From CAZAQV01 sp964487255 (GTDB taxonomy: Bacteria > Myxococcota_A > Polyangia > Polyangiales > CAZAQV01), in the NCBI GenBank assembly GCA_964487255.1, contig CAZAQV010000003.1, positions 1 through 64,000 of the forward strand: 64,000 bases of DNA, read 5' to 3'. The notes below the pieces were generated by a model. The model made no database searches. It saw nothing but the letters and a program-made list of their open reading frames with translations, and was not told the DNA's origin. Below, one piece after another: positions 49,632 through 58,592 of this stretch. Position 1 is the first letter of the stretch. Every line of letters begins with the position of its first letter. The position numbers were made by a program, and so were the translations under genes.

Positions 49632-52447
49632 AGAGTTCGCGCCGCTCCTCCAAGGCCCCGCCGCCCCCTGAACCACACCCGATCACACGCTGGATTCGCA
49701 AGCGCACCGTGCGTGAGGCGACCGTGGTCGTGATCAGCATGCTCGCGATCGTTGGAGCGGTCTGGCTGTGGGTCCCGAAGCCCACCTGGAACCTCTCGGC
49801 CCTGCGCGACCTCATCTTTTTGAGCAGCGGTTGGTTTTACGCACTCGCCGTCTTGCCACTTTTCGTCTGGGCGCACCTACGGGGCCTACTCGACTTTGGC
49901 CGCACGCAACGCACGGTCGCGCTGCTCGTCCGCATGTTACTCGCCGTCAGCCTGATCACTGCACTGGCCCGACCGTCGATGCGCGAGCGCTCGGAGGCGA
50001 TGAGCGTGGTCGCGCTGGTTGACGTATCGGACTCCATGCCGGCCGAGGCTCTTAGAAAGGCCCATGCGTTTCTACAAGCCGCCGATGCCGAGCGCGGGGA
50101 CAACGACCTTACGGTGCTGACATTTGCCGGCGACACGCGTCGCGTCGAGCTCGACAAGGAGGCCCAGGCCTTCAAGCGCCACAGCGCAGCCACGGCGCAA
50201 TCGGGACAAGAGTCCGCCGGCGAACCACATCAGGCGTCCGCCACGCGTCTCGGACACGCGCTCGATATTGCCCAGGCCATGCTCGACCCAGCGAAGGTTC
50301 CCCACATCGTGCTGTTCACCGACGGCATCTCGCAAGACCAACGTCGGCAGCCGCCCAAGAGTCCGGTTTCCTTCGTGCCGCCCGATTGGGAAGAGCCGGC
50401 AGAAGTCGGCATTCGCGCGCTCGACGTCCCGCAGAGCATTCGGGTCGGCGAGCCTTTCGAAGTTAGCGCGACGCTCTTCTCGACGCGCAAGGCCTCGGTT
50501 GAGCTACAGCTATTCTCTGGCAAGGCGCCAAACAAACGCGAGCCGAGCAAGAAGGTCGACCTCGAACCCGGCGAGACGGTCGTCCGCTTCGAGAGCAGCG
50601 TCGAGGTGCCCGGCGCGGTGCGCTATCGGGCGAAACTCGTCACCGAGGCTCCCGATACCCACAGCGAAAACAACACCTTTGAGACAGCAACCACCGTGCC
50701 CGGTCGCCCCCAGGTGCTCATCGCCGGTGATGCGACCGGTCGCACGCCGATCGACACCGCCTTGCGACGTGCCGGCTACGACGTCGACTGGCGCTCGGGC
50801 AAGGGTCTACCCCAAGCCGCCGGCGAGCTGTCCAAGTTCGACTTTGTGATCCTCTCGGACGTCCCGGCGTCGCACGTCACGCCTGGGCAGCAAGATGCCC
50901 TCGTGCGCTACATCCGCGGCGGAGGCGGCTTTTTGATGGCAGGCGGTAGCCAAGGCTTCGGGCTCGGGGGCTGGCGCGGCTCGATTCTCGAAAAGGCCTT
51001 GCCCGTGCGCATGGACTCGCAAAAGCGCCGGGAAGAGGCGTCGCTCGCGCTGGCGCTCGTCATCGACAAGAGCGGGTCCATGAACGGCATCAAGATTCAA
51101 CTCGCGAAAGAGGCCGCAATTCGCACCGCCGAACTCCTTGGACCGGCCGATCTCATCGACGTGGTCGCCTTTGACAACCGTCCTGAGCGCCTGGTGCGAC
51201 TCGAGCGTGCCAAGAACCGCCACCGCATCGTGCGCAGCATCGGGCGCCTTCATGCATCTGGCGGAACTCGTATTTTCCCCGCCCTCGACAATGCCTACCA
51301 AGACTTGATCTCCGCGCGCGCAAAAGTGAAGCACACCATCCTTTTGACCGACGGTCAGTCGGACGAAACCGGCATCGCCGAGCTCGTCCAGATCATGCGT
51401 GCCGAAGGCATCACCGTCTCCGCCGTCGGACTCGGCGCCGACGTCGACCGACCGCTGCTCCAAAGCATCGCCAACCTCGGTGGCGGACGCGCGCACTTTA
51501 CCAACGACCCGCATCGCATTCCGCGCATCTTCATGAAGGAAACCGAAACGGTCGCGCGTTCGAGCGCGGTCGAGGACTACTTTTCGCCGATCGTGCGCCA
51601 ACTCGCCGACTTCTTGCGCGGCGTCCCCATGAACACCGCGCCGTGGCTCAAGGGTTACGTCGCCACCGAGGCCAAACCCCCGCCCGCGCAAGTTATCTTG
51701 CAGAGCGAAATCGGCGAGCCCGTGCTGGCCCGATGGCGTCACGGCCTAGGTTGGAGTCTGGCCTGGACGAGCGACCTCAAGCCGCGTTGGGCCTCCGAGT
51801 GGCTGCGCTGGTCGGGCTTTAGTACGTTCATCTCCCAGCTCATTCGTGAGCACATGCGGCAAGATCGAACCAACGAGTTCCCGATGCAGGTGCGTGTCGA
51901 AGGCGAGGAAGCCGTCGCTAGAGTCGATGCGCTCGACACGAACGACGCGTTCATCAATGGCCTCGACGCAAGACTGGAGATAACGCCGCCGGAAAGTCGC
52001 GATGAGCGTGCGGAGCCCGAGGAAGATTCTGTGGTATCTCCACAGAATCTTTCGAAGCATAGCCGCGAAGAGCCATGGACGCAGCGAATGAGGCAGGTCG
52101 CACCAGGTCGCTATGAAGCGCGCATCCCTCTCGAACAGTTCGGCACGTATTCGCTCGAGGCAACCCACTCGCTCGACGACCGCAAAGTCGCATCGAGCCA
52201 TGGTCAGGTCGCCAACCCATTCCCGCGCGAGTTTCTCGACCTCAAGCCGCGCACTTCCGAGCTCAAGGCGCTGGCAGCCAACACGGGAGGGAGCGAGCTG
52301 CGCGATCCCAAAGCGCTCTTCGACGCACAAGGTCGTCACACCGAAACACAACGCGAACTCTGGCCCAAGCTCATCATGCTCGCGATCGCCCTGTTCTTGC
52401 TCGACATCCTCCTCCGTCGCGTCCGTTTCGGCAGCTATCGCAGTTAG
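49628..52447 (+). CDS. Large membrane protein with VWA and glutamine-amidotransferase-like folds
   Basis: A 939-residue protein, last of the MoxR operon. N-terminal membrane segments (VVVISMLAIVGAVWLW; LAVLPLFVWAHLRGLL; VRMLLAVSLITALARP) are followed by a first VWA-like part (VVALVDVSDSMPAEALRK), a beta region, a DJ-1/GATase-like part (LVRYIRGGGGFLMAGGSQG) and a second, complete VWA domain (LALVIDKSGSMNGIKIQLA, HTILLTDGQSDE). A C-terminal membrane segment closes it. Such proteins are presumed MoxR clients at the inner membrane. ATG 49628 overlaps the upstream stop. A perfect 12-bp hairpin lies inside the coding sequence at 52023. Confidence 0.85.
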   Translation: MKSSRRSSKAPPPPEPHPITRWIRKRTVREATVVVISMLAIVGAVWLWVPKPTWNLSALRDLIFLSSGWFYALAVLPLFVWAHLRGLLDFGRTQRTVALLVRMLLAVSLITALARPSMRERSEAMSVVALVDVSDSMPAEALRKAHAFLQAADAERGDNDLTVLTFAGDTRRVELDKEAQAFKRHSAATAQSGQESAGEPHQASATRLGHALDIAQAMLDPAKVPHIVLFTDGISQDQRRQPPKSPVSFVPPDWEEPAEVGIRALDVPQSIRVGEPFEVSATLFSTRKASVELQLFSGKAPNKREPSKKVDLEPGETVVRFESSVEVPGAVRYRAKLVTEAPDTHSENNTFETATTVPGRPQVLIAGDATGRTPIDTALRRAGYDVDWRSGKGLPQAAGELSKFDFVILSDVPASHVTPGQQDALVRYIRGGGGFLMAGGSQGFGLGGWRGSILEKALPVRMDSQKRREEASLALALVIDKSGSMNGIKIQLAKEAAIRTAELLGPADLIDVVAFDNRPERLVRLERAKNRHRIVRSIGRLHASGGTRIFPALDNAYQDLISARAKVKHTILLTDGQSDETGIAELVQIMRAEGITVSAVGLGADVDRPLLQSIANLGGGRAHFTNDPHRIPRIFMKETETVARSSAVEDYFSPIVRQLADFLRGVPMNTAPWLKGYVATEAKPPPAQVILQSEIGEPVLARWRHGLGWSLAWTSDLKPRWASEWLRWSGFSTFISQLIREHMRQDRTNEFPMQVRVEGEEAVARVDALDTNDAFINGLDARLEITPPESRDERAEPEEDSVVSPQNLSKHSREEPWTQRMRQVAPGRYEARIPLEQFGTYSLEATHSLDDRKVASSHGQVANPFPREFLDLKPRTSELKALAANTGGSELRDPKALFDAQGRHTETQRELWPKLIMLAIALFLLDILLRRVRFGSYRS
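52023..52051. other. Perfect 12-bp inverted repeat inside a gene
   Basis: AAGATTCTGTGG (52023-52034) and CCACAGAATCTT (52040-52051) are perfectly complementary with a 5-base loop, within the VWA gene where it encodes an Asp/Ser/Gln-rich stretch (EDSVVSPQNLSK). It is AT-richer than the surrounding coding sequence. It may be an inserted short palindrome or an mRNA structure. Confidence 0.6.
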
Positions 52448-52518
52448 AGCTTTCCGACGACTGTCAATTGTGGACTGTCCACCTTTGTCACTGAGGCCCA
52501 GCCTGGTAAAAGGTCAGG

Positions 52519-53031
52519 ATGCGCGACTTCGCCACCTTCGCTTTGTTGATTCAGGTCTTGCTTTCAGCAGGCTGTTACAGCACGACGGCGCTCATCGTGC
52601 ACAAGGGCGAGACATTCGAAGAGAAGACCAAAGGCAAGATTGTCGCGGGCGACAAGCAAGCCGTGTACATCGAACCGGATCGCGCACAGGGCGTCATGCG
52701 CATCGAAAAGAAGGAGATCTCGCTCCTCAAGCACCCGGGCGAAAGCAAGGCGCTTCCCGCACTCTTGATCGCGGCGGGCCTTGTGGCCGGCATTGCCGGC
52801 GGCATCGCATTTTTCGACGGCCTGTCCGACGACAGCGATCACGATGTGGTCAAGGACATCAAAGTCACGGGCGGCGGTATCGCGCTTGCCGTCGGTGTTG
52901 CGGCCCTCGGACTCGGCATCCCCGCACTCATCGCCAGCAACGCCAGCGAAGCCGACTCTCTCGAACGAATGAAAACGCCGCCCACTCCGCCAAGCGCACG
53001 CATCGGCGTCCACGGCACCTTCAAGTTCTAG
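52519..53031 (+). CDS. Small lipoprotein with two glycine-rich membrane segments
   Basis: A 170-residue protein with a lipoprotein signal (VLLSAGCYS), a short beta-rich domain that reads like a dielectric 'VHKGETFEEKTKGKIVAGD' strand set, then two Gly/Ala-rich hydrophobic stretches (LLIAAGLVAGIAGGIAFFD and GGIALAVGVAALGLGIPALI) and a C-terminal GVHGTFKF ending in aromatic residue. Similar small proteins with a Gly-zipper are common in Myxococcota envelopes; function unknown. It begins 71 bp after the MoxR operon ends and may be read through from it. Confidence 0.6.
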   Translation: MRDFATFALLIQVLLSAGCYSTTALIVHKGETFEEKTKGKIVAGDKQAVYIEPDRAQGVMRIEKKEISLLKHPGESKALPALLIAAGLVAGIAGGIAFFDGLSDDSDHDVVKDIKVTGGGIALAVGVAALGLGIPALIASNASEADSLERMKTPPTPPSARIGVHGTFKF

Positions 53032-53138
53032 CGCTCTGGCTCGGCACGAATGCCCCGTTTAGACCAAAGCGCCACGACAAGACGCAGAAACCTCCAGTGT
53101 TTATGTCTGGCACCGCACTTGCTTGTTCTTGTCATGAA

Positions 53139-53771
53139 ATGAAAGCTCGACGAGACCTCTTGGTTCCGATCTTGATCGCTACGGTGATGAGCTGCGGCGG
53201 AGCCGACACCAGCGACTTGCCTTACGACGAGGCGCGCGAACGGGCTGCAGCGGACAATGGACTCACGCTTCTCGTCGCCGAGTTTGAGGTTTGGGCATTG
53301 GATTACGGCGAACGCACCAACGATATTGCAGCGGCGCTCAGTGCCGTGAGCGGGACGGTCGTGATCGAGAACTTGGAGCCCAGCTTTGGGGGCAAAGATT
53401 GTATGGCCCTGTTTGACGAAGGAGCCGTCGCCTCCGCTCCGGAAGAACAGCGTGCCCAAGTACTCGCCGAGGTTCGCCTGTTGTGTACGATGATCGTCGA
53501 CGCGATCGCCGCGGGCGACGAGGTCTACGGAACCTTTTCAAGCTGTGCGACAGGCTGCGGCGCAGGCCCCTCGCCCATCGGCGAAATGGTCACCTACTAC
53601 GCGTCGAGCACGGGCCGTGTGGCGCTCGAAGGTGTCCCCACAAAGGAGTGCGGCGCAACAGACGGTTGCCGCCCCTGCGTTCCGACCGTTTCAGTCGCGA
53701 CGCTAAAAGAAGGTGATTGGCCGGAGCTCGAGAACACGATCCAGTTCGACTACGCACCGATCTGCGAGTAG
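53139..53771 (+). CDS. Hypothetical lipoprotein
   Basis: A 210-residue lipoprotein (PILIATVMSCGGAD). The mature part is mixed helical with Cys pairs late in the chain (YGTFSSCATGCGAGPSPIG, TKECGATDGCRPCVPTV). No family recognised. Start ATG 53139 gives the signal peptide directly; the frame is open far upstream but that part is antisense-like Arg/Pro-rich sequence over the preceding genes. Confidence 0.6.
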   Translation: MKARRDLLVPILIATVMSCGGADTSDLPYDEARERAAADNGLTLLVAEFEVWALDYGERTNDIAAALSAVSGTVVIENLEPSFGGKDCMALFDEGAVASAPEEQRAQVLAEVRLLCTMIVDAIAAGDEVYGTFSSCATGCGAGPSPIGEMVTYYASSTGRVALEGVPTKECGATDGCRPCVPTVSVATLKEGDWPELENTIQFDYAPICE

Positions 53772-53915
53772 CGAGGGCGACGACGACACGGTTGTCATCT
53801 CCGCGTCACATTATCAAGCAACCCGCACTGGATTTCGCTCCTGACCACTACGCAATTCGGCCCGATTTCCGAAAAACGGTCGCCATCGACGCAGGGCAGA
53901 CACTACACTCAGCTC

Positions 53916-54623
53916 ATGGATCCGGCCTCTATCGAACGCGGCTTAATCATCGGCGATGTGCACGGGTGCATCGACGAACTGCGCGACTTACTCGAAAAGC
54001 ACGGTACGAATCGCCAGCCTATCTTTGTCGGCGACCTCGTGGCGAAAGGCCCCGACTCCCAGGGGGTTGTCGAACTTGCCCGCAATGCCGATGCGCCATG
54101 CGTTCGCGGAAATCACGAAGGACACGTTCTTCGATGGAGAGCCGAGCGAAAGGCGAAACGACCGAAGGCACCTCTGCGCCCCGAACACCAGCAGGTGGTC
54201 GACACGCTGCGCGAGCCAGACTGGGCTTACCTCGAAGCGCTGCCCTGCTTCGTGCGCTTTCCGCAATGGAATACCATCGTCGTTCACGCCGGCATGGTTC
54301 CCGGAGTGCCGCCCGAGTCGCAACGCGAGTACGACATGATGAACATGCGCGCCATCGCCGACGATGGGACGGCGGTCAAACAGCGCTCGCAAGGCGACCC
54401 CTGGGCACACCTTTGGGAAGGCCCAGAGCACCTCGTATTCGGACATGATGCCGTCACGGGACTACAAGAACACCCTTTTGCGACGGGTATTGATACGGGA
54501 TGTGTTTACGGCCGAAAACTGACTGCACTGCTGATGCCGGAGCGCACGCTCGTCTCGGTGCAGGCAGCCAACATGTATTGTGACCCTTTCGAGTGGAAGA
54601 AGGGCTACGAAAAGCATCCATGA
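53916..54623 (+). CDS. Metallophosphoesterase, ApaH/PrpA-like
   Basis: A 235-residue cytosolic phosphatase of the PPP-like calcineurin superfamily. All five metal/phosphate motifs are present in order: GDVHGCIDEL, GDLVAKGPDS, RGNHEGHVL, VVHAGMVPG and VFGHDAVTG. This arrangement is shared by diadenosine-tetraphosphatases and bacterial Ser/Thr phosphatases; the short length and lack of extra domains do not decide between them. It overlaps no neighbour and precedes a Rieske protein gene by 22 bp. Confidence 0.88.
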   Translation: MDPASIERGLIIGDVHGCIDELRDLLEKHGTNRQPIFVGDLVAKGPDSQGVVELARNADAPCVRGNHEGHVLRWRAERKAKRPKAPLRPEHQQVVDTLREPDWAYLEALPCFVRFPQWNTIVVHAGMVPGVPPESQREYDMMNMRAIADDGTAVKQRSQGDPWAHLWEGPEHLVFGHDAVTGLQEHPFATGIDTGCVYGRKLTALLMPERTLVSVQAANMYCDPFEWKKGYEKHP

Positions 54624-54645
54624 CCAAGGGTTGGCGGAACACGGT

Positions 54646-55008
54646 GTGACAAACTTCCGGACGACAGTTTGTCACCAAGACGAAGTCACGGGTCAGAGCG
54701 TCAAACAGTTCGATCTGCCACCGACCTCGCGCGGCATGCCTCGGCGAGGCATCCTCATTCGCGACCTCGACGGGCAGCTTCGCGCCTACATCAATGTGTG
54801 CATGCATCTTCCGGTTCCACTCAGTTTCACCGAAGAGGGGTTCTGGAATCCTGACAAGACGCACCTGATGTGCCGTACACACGGCGCGCTCTACCGCCCC
54901 CACGACGGTTATTGCACAGAGGGCCCCTGCCAGGGGCTTTCGCTCGAGCCGCTCGAAGTCGAGGTTGACGCAGACGGCCTCGTTCACGTCACGCTTCGCG
55001 AACCGTGA
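54646..55008 (+). CDS. Rieske [2Fe-2S] protein
   Basis: A 120-residue soluble ferredoxin-like Rieske protein. The cluster ligands are Cys52-Met-His54 (NVCMHLPVPL) and Cys76-Arg-Thr-His79 (MCRTHGALYRPHDGYC). The 21-residue gap between the two pairs is somewhat longer than usual, and extra cysteines follow (YCTEGPCQG). It could donate electrons to an oxygenase, none of which is adjacent, or act as a small redox sensor. GTG 54646 is preferred; the open frame begins earlier inside the phosphatase gene. Confidence 0.82.
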   Translation: MTNFRTTVCHQDEVTGQSVKQFDLPPTSRGMPRRGILIRDLDGQLRAYINVCMHLPVPLSFTEEGFWNPDKTHLMCRTHGALYRPHDGYCTEGPCQGLSLEPLEVEVDADGLVHVTLREP

Positions 55009-55096
55009 TCCTTTAGCTTCTGAAGGCAGAAAGGTCACTGGGTGCCTCGCTCCACACGCGTGCTAGATAGGAGGCGGCAGGAGAAACAGGAGACCC

Positions 55097-56134
55097 ATGA
55101 GACATCGATTCTTTCTTTCGCTATTGGTGCTGTGCATGCTTGCATCCACGTTGAGCTGCGGCGGACGCTCACGCGTCGTATCCCAAGGCCCGCAATACAC
55201 GCTAACGAACCTACGCATCGACAATCGTCGGCCTATCGTCGACTCCATCAACTACCAGTCGCAGCGGCTCCTGCCAGTTTGCACGCAAGTCGAGGTTCAG
55301 GACCTGAGCGACCGCGAGATCCGCTTCACGGTCGTGAGTACCGGAGAGCAACTGACCTACCGCATCTATAAGGGCTCGCGTCAACATGCCACTCAACACC
55401 TCTCTCAAATTATCGGACCGCAGTGTCCTGACCTCGCAAGCATGTCGACGCAAGATCAGTCGGGCATCGCACAAGGCCAAATTTTCCCCGGCATGAGCAA
55501 ACAGGGTGTCACCATCGCCCTCGGCTACCCTCCTGACCACAAAACACCGTCCCTTAACGCGGACCGCTGGGTTTACTGGAACAGCAAGATGGGTACGTTT
55601 AATGTCAACTTTGTAGGCGGCTATGCGGTCCTCGACGAACCTCCGCCCGTCGAACCGGCAGAGCCCGTTCAAGAAGTGCAAGCGCGCGCAGCCGTCACGC
55701 TTGTCAACCTTCGCACGAGCAAAGAAGGGGTGATCGAGTCCATCAATTACACCTCGCTCGGCCTTCTGCCACGCTGCACGGAAGTACGGATCACCGATGC
55801 AGATGACGAAGAAATCGAGTTCACCGTGGCCGAAACGGGTGTGCAATATACCTATGAGCTGCACGACTCGAGCCGCATGCCCATCGTCAAGCACGACGAG
55901 CGAATCTTCGGCGACAGTTGCCCCACCGATTTTTCCGAACTCGACCAAAGCGGGATTGCGCAGGGCACCGCCCTACCCGGCATGACCCGCGCGGGCGTTC
56001 TTGCCGCGCTCGGCTACCCGCCCGACCACGAGACGCCAAGCACCCAGGCCGCGCAGTGGAAATACTGGCGCAGCCGTCTGGACACCTTCACCGTGGTGTT
56101 TAAGGGTGATACCGTCGCAAAAATCAAAGACTGA
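55097..56134 (+). CDS. Lipoprotein with two BamE-like tandem domains
   Basis: A 345-residue lipoprotein (CMLASTLSCGG). The mature chain is two copies of one module of about 150 residues: in each a strand TLTNLRIDNRRPIVDSIN / TLVNLRTSKEGVIESIN and a L-L-P-x-C-T-x-V segment precede SGIAQG-x(4)-PGM-[ST]-x2-GV-x3-LGYPPDH-x-TPS and a W-x-YW ending. The second half resembles the SmpA/BamE fold, in which the GMTR-x-V-LGYP loop is diagnostic. Probably an envelope scaffold; the duplication within one chain is unusual. Confidence 0.68.
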   Translation: MRHRFFLSLLVLCMLASTLSCGGRSRVVSQGPQYTLTNLRIDNRRPIVDSINYQSQRLLPVCTQVEVQDLSDREIRFTVVSTGEQLTYRIYKGSRQHATQHLSQIIGPQCPDLASMSTQDQSGIAQGQIFPGMSKQGVTIALGYPPDHKTPSLNADRWVYWNSKMGTFNVNFVGGYAVLDEPPPVEPAEPVQEVQARAAVTLVNLRTSKEGVIESINYTSLGLLPRCTEVRITDADDEEIEFTVAETGVQYTYELHDSSRMPIVKHDERIFGDSCPTDFSELDQSGIAQGTALPGMTRAGVLAALGYPPDHETPSTQAAQWKYWRSRLDTFTVVFKGDTVAKIKD

Positions 56135-56143
56135 CAAACAAGC

Positions 56144-57691
56144 CTAGCCCGGCGTCGGGACGTCGAGGGCGTCTTCGATAGCTTGCCTGAGCGTCGATAG
56201 CTCGGCTGGCTTCGTGAGATGGTTGCTAAAGCCCGCTTGCATACTTCTCGCCACATCATCGGGCGTCCCGTAACCTGAGAGCGCGATGAGCTTCACATTC
56301 GGATGCGCTCGCCCGATGGCACGGGCCAGCTGGTAGCCGTCCATTTTCGGCAACCCGATGTCGAGTATGGCGAGCGCGGGCTGCCACTGGGCCAAGATCG
56401 AGAGCGCTTCTTCCGAATCGCTCGCCGCACGTACCTCCATTCCCTGGCTCTCAAGCAAGAGCGCGAGCAACTCCCGCGCGTCGGCGTTGTCGTCCACAAC
56501 GAGAACGCTCCGCCCCGCCAGAGAAACCTGCGGTCTAGCGATGCGGATCGCAGGCGACGAACTCTCTGTCGTCGCGTGCGGCAGGCGAACCGTAAAAACC
56601 GAGCCCCGCCCCGCAGGATTCGCGGACGCCGTCACTGTTCCTCCGTGCAGCTCAACCAGCCGATGTACGATCGCCAGGCCAAGACCGAGCCCTCCTGCAG
56701 CACGCTCCAGCGAACGCTCGTCCTGCGTGAAGAGTTCAAAGGCGCGCTCCAGCAAGTCCTCGGAAATGCCAATTCCGTTGTCTGCGACCTCGACCTGACA
56801 CCAATGCCCGTCTCGGCGAGCGCGGATTTCCAACCGTCCGTTCGGCGGCGTGTACTTGGCTGCATTGTTAAGGAGGTTCGAAAATACCTGCACGATTCGA
56901 AGGTGATCACCCCGGACGACCAGATCGTGCTCAACGTCGATCCGCAGCTCGTGACCACGCTCCTCGATCAGCGAATGCACGTGCTCAACCGCCTCGTCGA
57001 TGGTGGTCGCAAGATCATTGGGCGTCTTCGTCAACCGAACCTTCCCCTGCACGATGCGCGACACATCCAGGAGATCATCGACGAGCCGTGTCATGTGACG
57101 GACCTGGCGCGCGATGACCTGCCGCGGCTGCGCGAACTCCGACGAGCCGGACTCGTTCATCAGATCGAGGGCAGACGTGATGGGTGCAAGTGGATTTCGC
57201 AGCTCGTGGCCCAGAATGGACAAGAACTCGTTCTTACGCTCGTCGGCCTGTCGCAGTTGTTCTTCGGCATCCCGGAGCTCCAACGTCCGGGCGTTCACTT
57301 CTGCCTCGAGGTCGGCCGGTGTACGCAACCTCATGACCGATGGCATCACCGCAGCGAGCGCGAACACGGTTGCCCAAGATACGGCCGCGGTCACGAGCTT
57401 GACCAGACCGGAGAGTCGATAGACGGGCTCCCAAAACATAAGGGCATCAAGCGCGTGGGTCGTCCCACACGCCAGAATGAAGCCTACGAAAAGCCACAGC
57501 ACACGCGGAAAGGGAATGTCTTTTCGACGCGCGAGAAAGAGCGCGATGATCGCGGGAATAATGTAGTAGGCCAAGAATATGGCCACATCCGAAATGATGT
57601 GTAGCCAGCCGTGTCCGGTCGTCCAGTCACCACAGTGCCACCGAGCAGGAAAGCCCGAGGAGTCGAAGAGGTGACTGAAAAAATGGAACAT
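56144..57691 (-). CDS. Hybrid histidine kinase with ethylene-receptor-like sensor
   Basis: A 515-residue signal protein. N-terminal residues 1-120 hold three membrane segments patterned on the ethylene-receptor sensor (GHGWLHIISDVAIFLAYYII, then FILACGTTHALDALMFWEP, then LSGLVKLVTAAVSWATVFAL). The kinase has the H box LSILGHELRNPLAPI and a normal ATP-binding domain (NLLNNAAKYTPP; VADNGIGISEDLL; GGLGLGLAIVHRLVELHGG). A C-terminal receiver domain carries the phospho-acceptor Asp in LAILDIGLPKMDGYQLA. ATG 57691 is used because the sensor part begins right there. No obvious downstream DNA-binding partner is adjacent. Confidence 0.88.
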   Translation of the reverse strand: MFHFFSHLFDSSGFPARWHCGDWTTGHGWLHIISDVAIFLAYYIIPAIIALFLARRKDIPFPRVLWLFVGFILACGTTHALDALMFWEPVYRLSGLVKLVTAAVSWATVFALAAVMPSVMRLRTPADLEAEVNARTLELRDAEEQLRQADERKNEFLSILGHELRNPLAPITSALDLMNESGSSEFAQPRQVIARQVRHMTRLVDDLLDVSRIVQGKVRLTKTPNDLATTIDEAVEHVHSLIEERGHELRIDVEHDLVVRGDHLRIVQVFSNLLNNAAKYTPPNGRLEIRARRDGHWCQVEVADNGIGISEDLLERAFELFTQDERSLERAAGGLGLGLAIVHRLVELHGGTVTASANPAGRGSVFTVRLPHATTESSSPAIRIARPQVSLAGRSVLVVDDNADARELLALLLESQGMEVRAASDSEEALSILAQWQPALAILDIGLPKMDGYQLARAIGRAHPNVKLIALSGYGTPDDVARSMQAGFSNHLTKPAELSTLRQAIEDALDVPTPG

Positions 57692-57772
57692 GCCGGTTCG
57701 GCAAATTGTACATGGATGCACGGCGCCACCCAAGCCCGAACCAGGAGCTCTACCCTGCCACGGGGTCAGCGT

Positions 57773-58525
57773 ATGGTAGAGTCAGCGTCCGTGAGTGACC
57801 AAGGACTCAATCGACGCCTCCGCGTGCTCGCCCTGGCGTTTTTGCCAGGGCTCCGGCTTGCGCGTATCGCGGGCATGACGCTGGACGACGTGATCGAGCT
57901 TGTCACCCTCGCCTACTTCGAAGAACACCAACAAGCCGGCCTCAGCTGGACGGCCCTCGAGCGTCGGCTCGGCCGCAGTCGGCGCACCATTGCGTCGCTA
58001 TCCAAGCGTTTTTCGGAGTCGGGCTTCGCCATCGACGGTAGCGAAATCTTCAAGACTCAACGCGACATCGTCGAGGCGCTCGCCGAACGAGACCTTACGC
58101 GCGGGGAACTTAAGAAACGCTTATCCGCACACGAACACTTTGACGCCGCACTCGAAGCCCTCATCGACGCTTCGCTCGTCACCAAGACGTCGCAGGCCAT
58201 CCAACTCAATGCGTCGCTGGTCGACCAGGTTGGCGAGAGTTTCGAAGAACGCCTCGATGGCCTACGACACTTCATGGAAACGGTTGCACAGGCCGCTCAC
58301 CAGCGCTTTTTCGCGCAAAGCGCCCAAGAGGCCATTGCGCGGACCGTCGGTTTTTTGTCGTCTGGGGCCCAACGCACTGCGCTGGGACACGTCCTGCTGG
58401 AGAACATCATCACGGCCGTGACCGCCGTCGACGCTGACGCGGGCGCGGCCGAGCGCGAAGAAACCGTTGTCATCTTCTCGATTTTAGCTCGTCCGAAGAC
58501 CCCTGCCTGGAAGCGCAAGGGGTGA
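57773..58525 (+). CDS. Probable helix-turn-helix regulator
   Basis: A 250-residue soluble protein. After an N-terminal helix rich in Leu/Arg it shows a winged-helix-like segment (SWTALERRLGRSRRTIASLSKRF), then a helical region, a second putative winged helix (RGELKKRLSAHEHFDAALEALI) and a helical C-terminal part. It looks like a transcription factor, with no sensor domain recognised. Start is ATG 57773 or GTG 57791. It is divergent from the hybrid kinase and might be linked to it functionally. Confidence 0.55.
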   Translation: MVESASVSDQGLNRRLRVLALAFLPGLRLARIAGMTLDDVIELVTLAYFEEHQQAGLSWTALERRLGRSRRTIASLSKRFSESGFAIDGSEIFKTQRDIVEALAERDLTRGELKKRLSAHEHFDAALEALIDASLVTKTSQAIQLNASLVDQVGESFEERLDGLRHFMETVAQAAHQRFFAQSAQEAIARTVGFLSSGAQRTALGHVLLENIITAVTAVDADAGAAEREETVVIFSILARPKTPAWKRKG

Positions 58526-58592
58526 AACGCGCTGCACTACTTTGATATCGCAGGGGATTGCGGCCTTGTGCGCCTGCCGTTATCACAAACGT

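Noticed and set aside
52113..53138. Long frame running from the VWA gene to the lipoprotein at 53139
   Set aside because: It crosses two real genes in another frame; Arg/Ser/Pro-rich shadow.
56303..57604. Plus-strand 433-codon frame opposite the hybrid kinase
   Set aside because: Antisense shadow of a well-supported kinase gene; Arg/Gln/His-rich with no motif.
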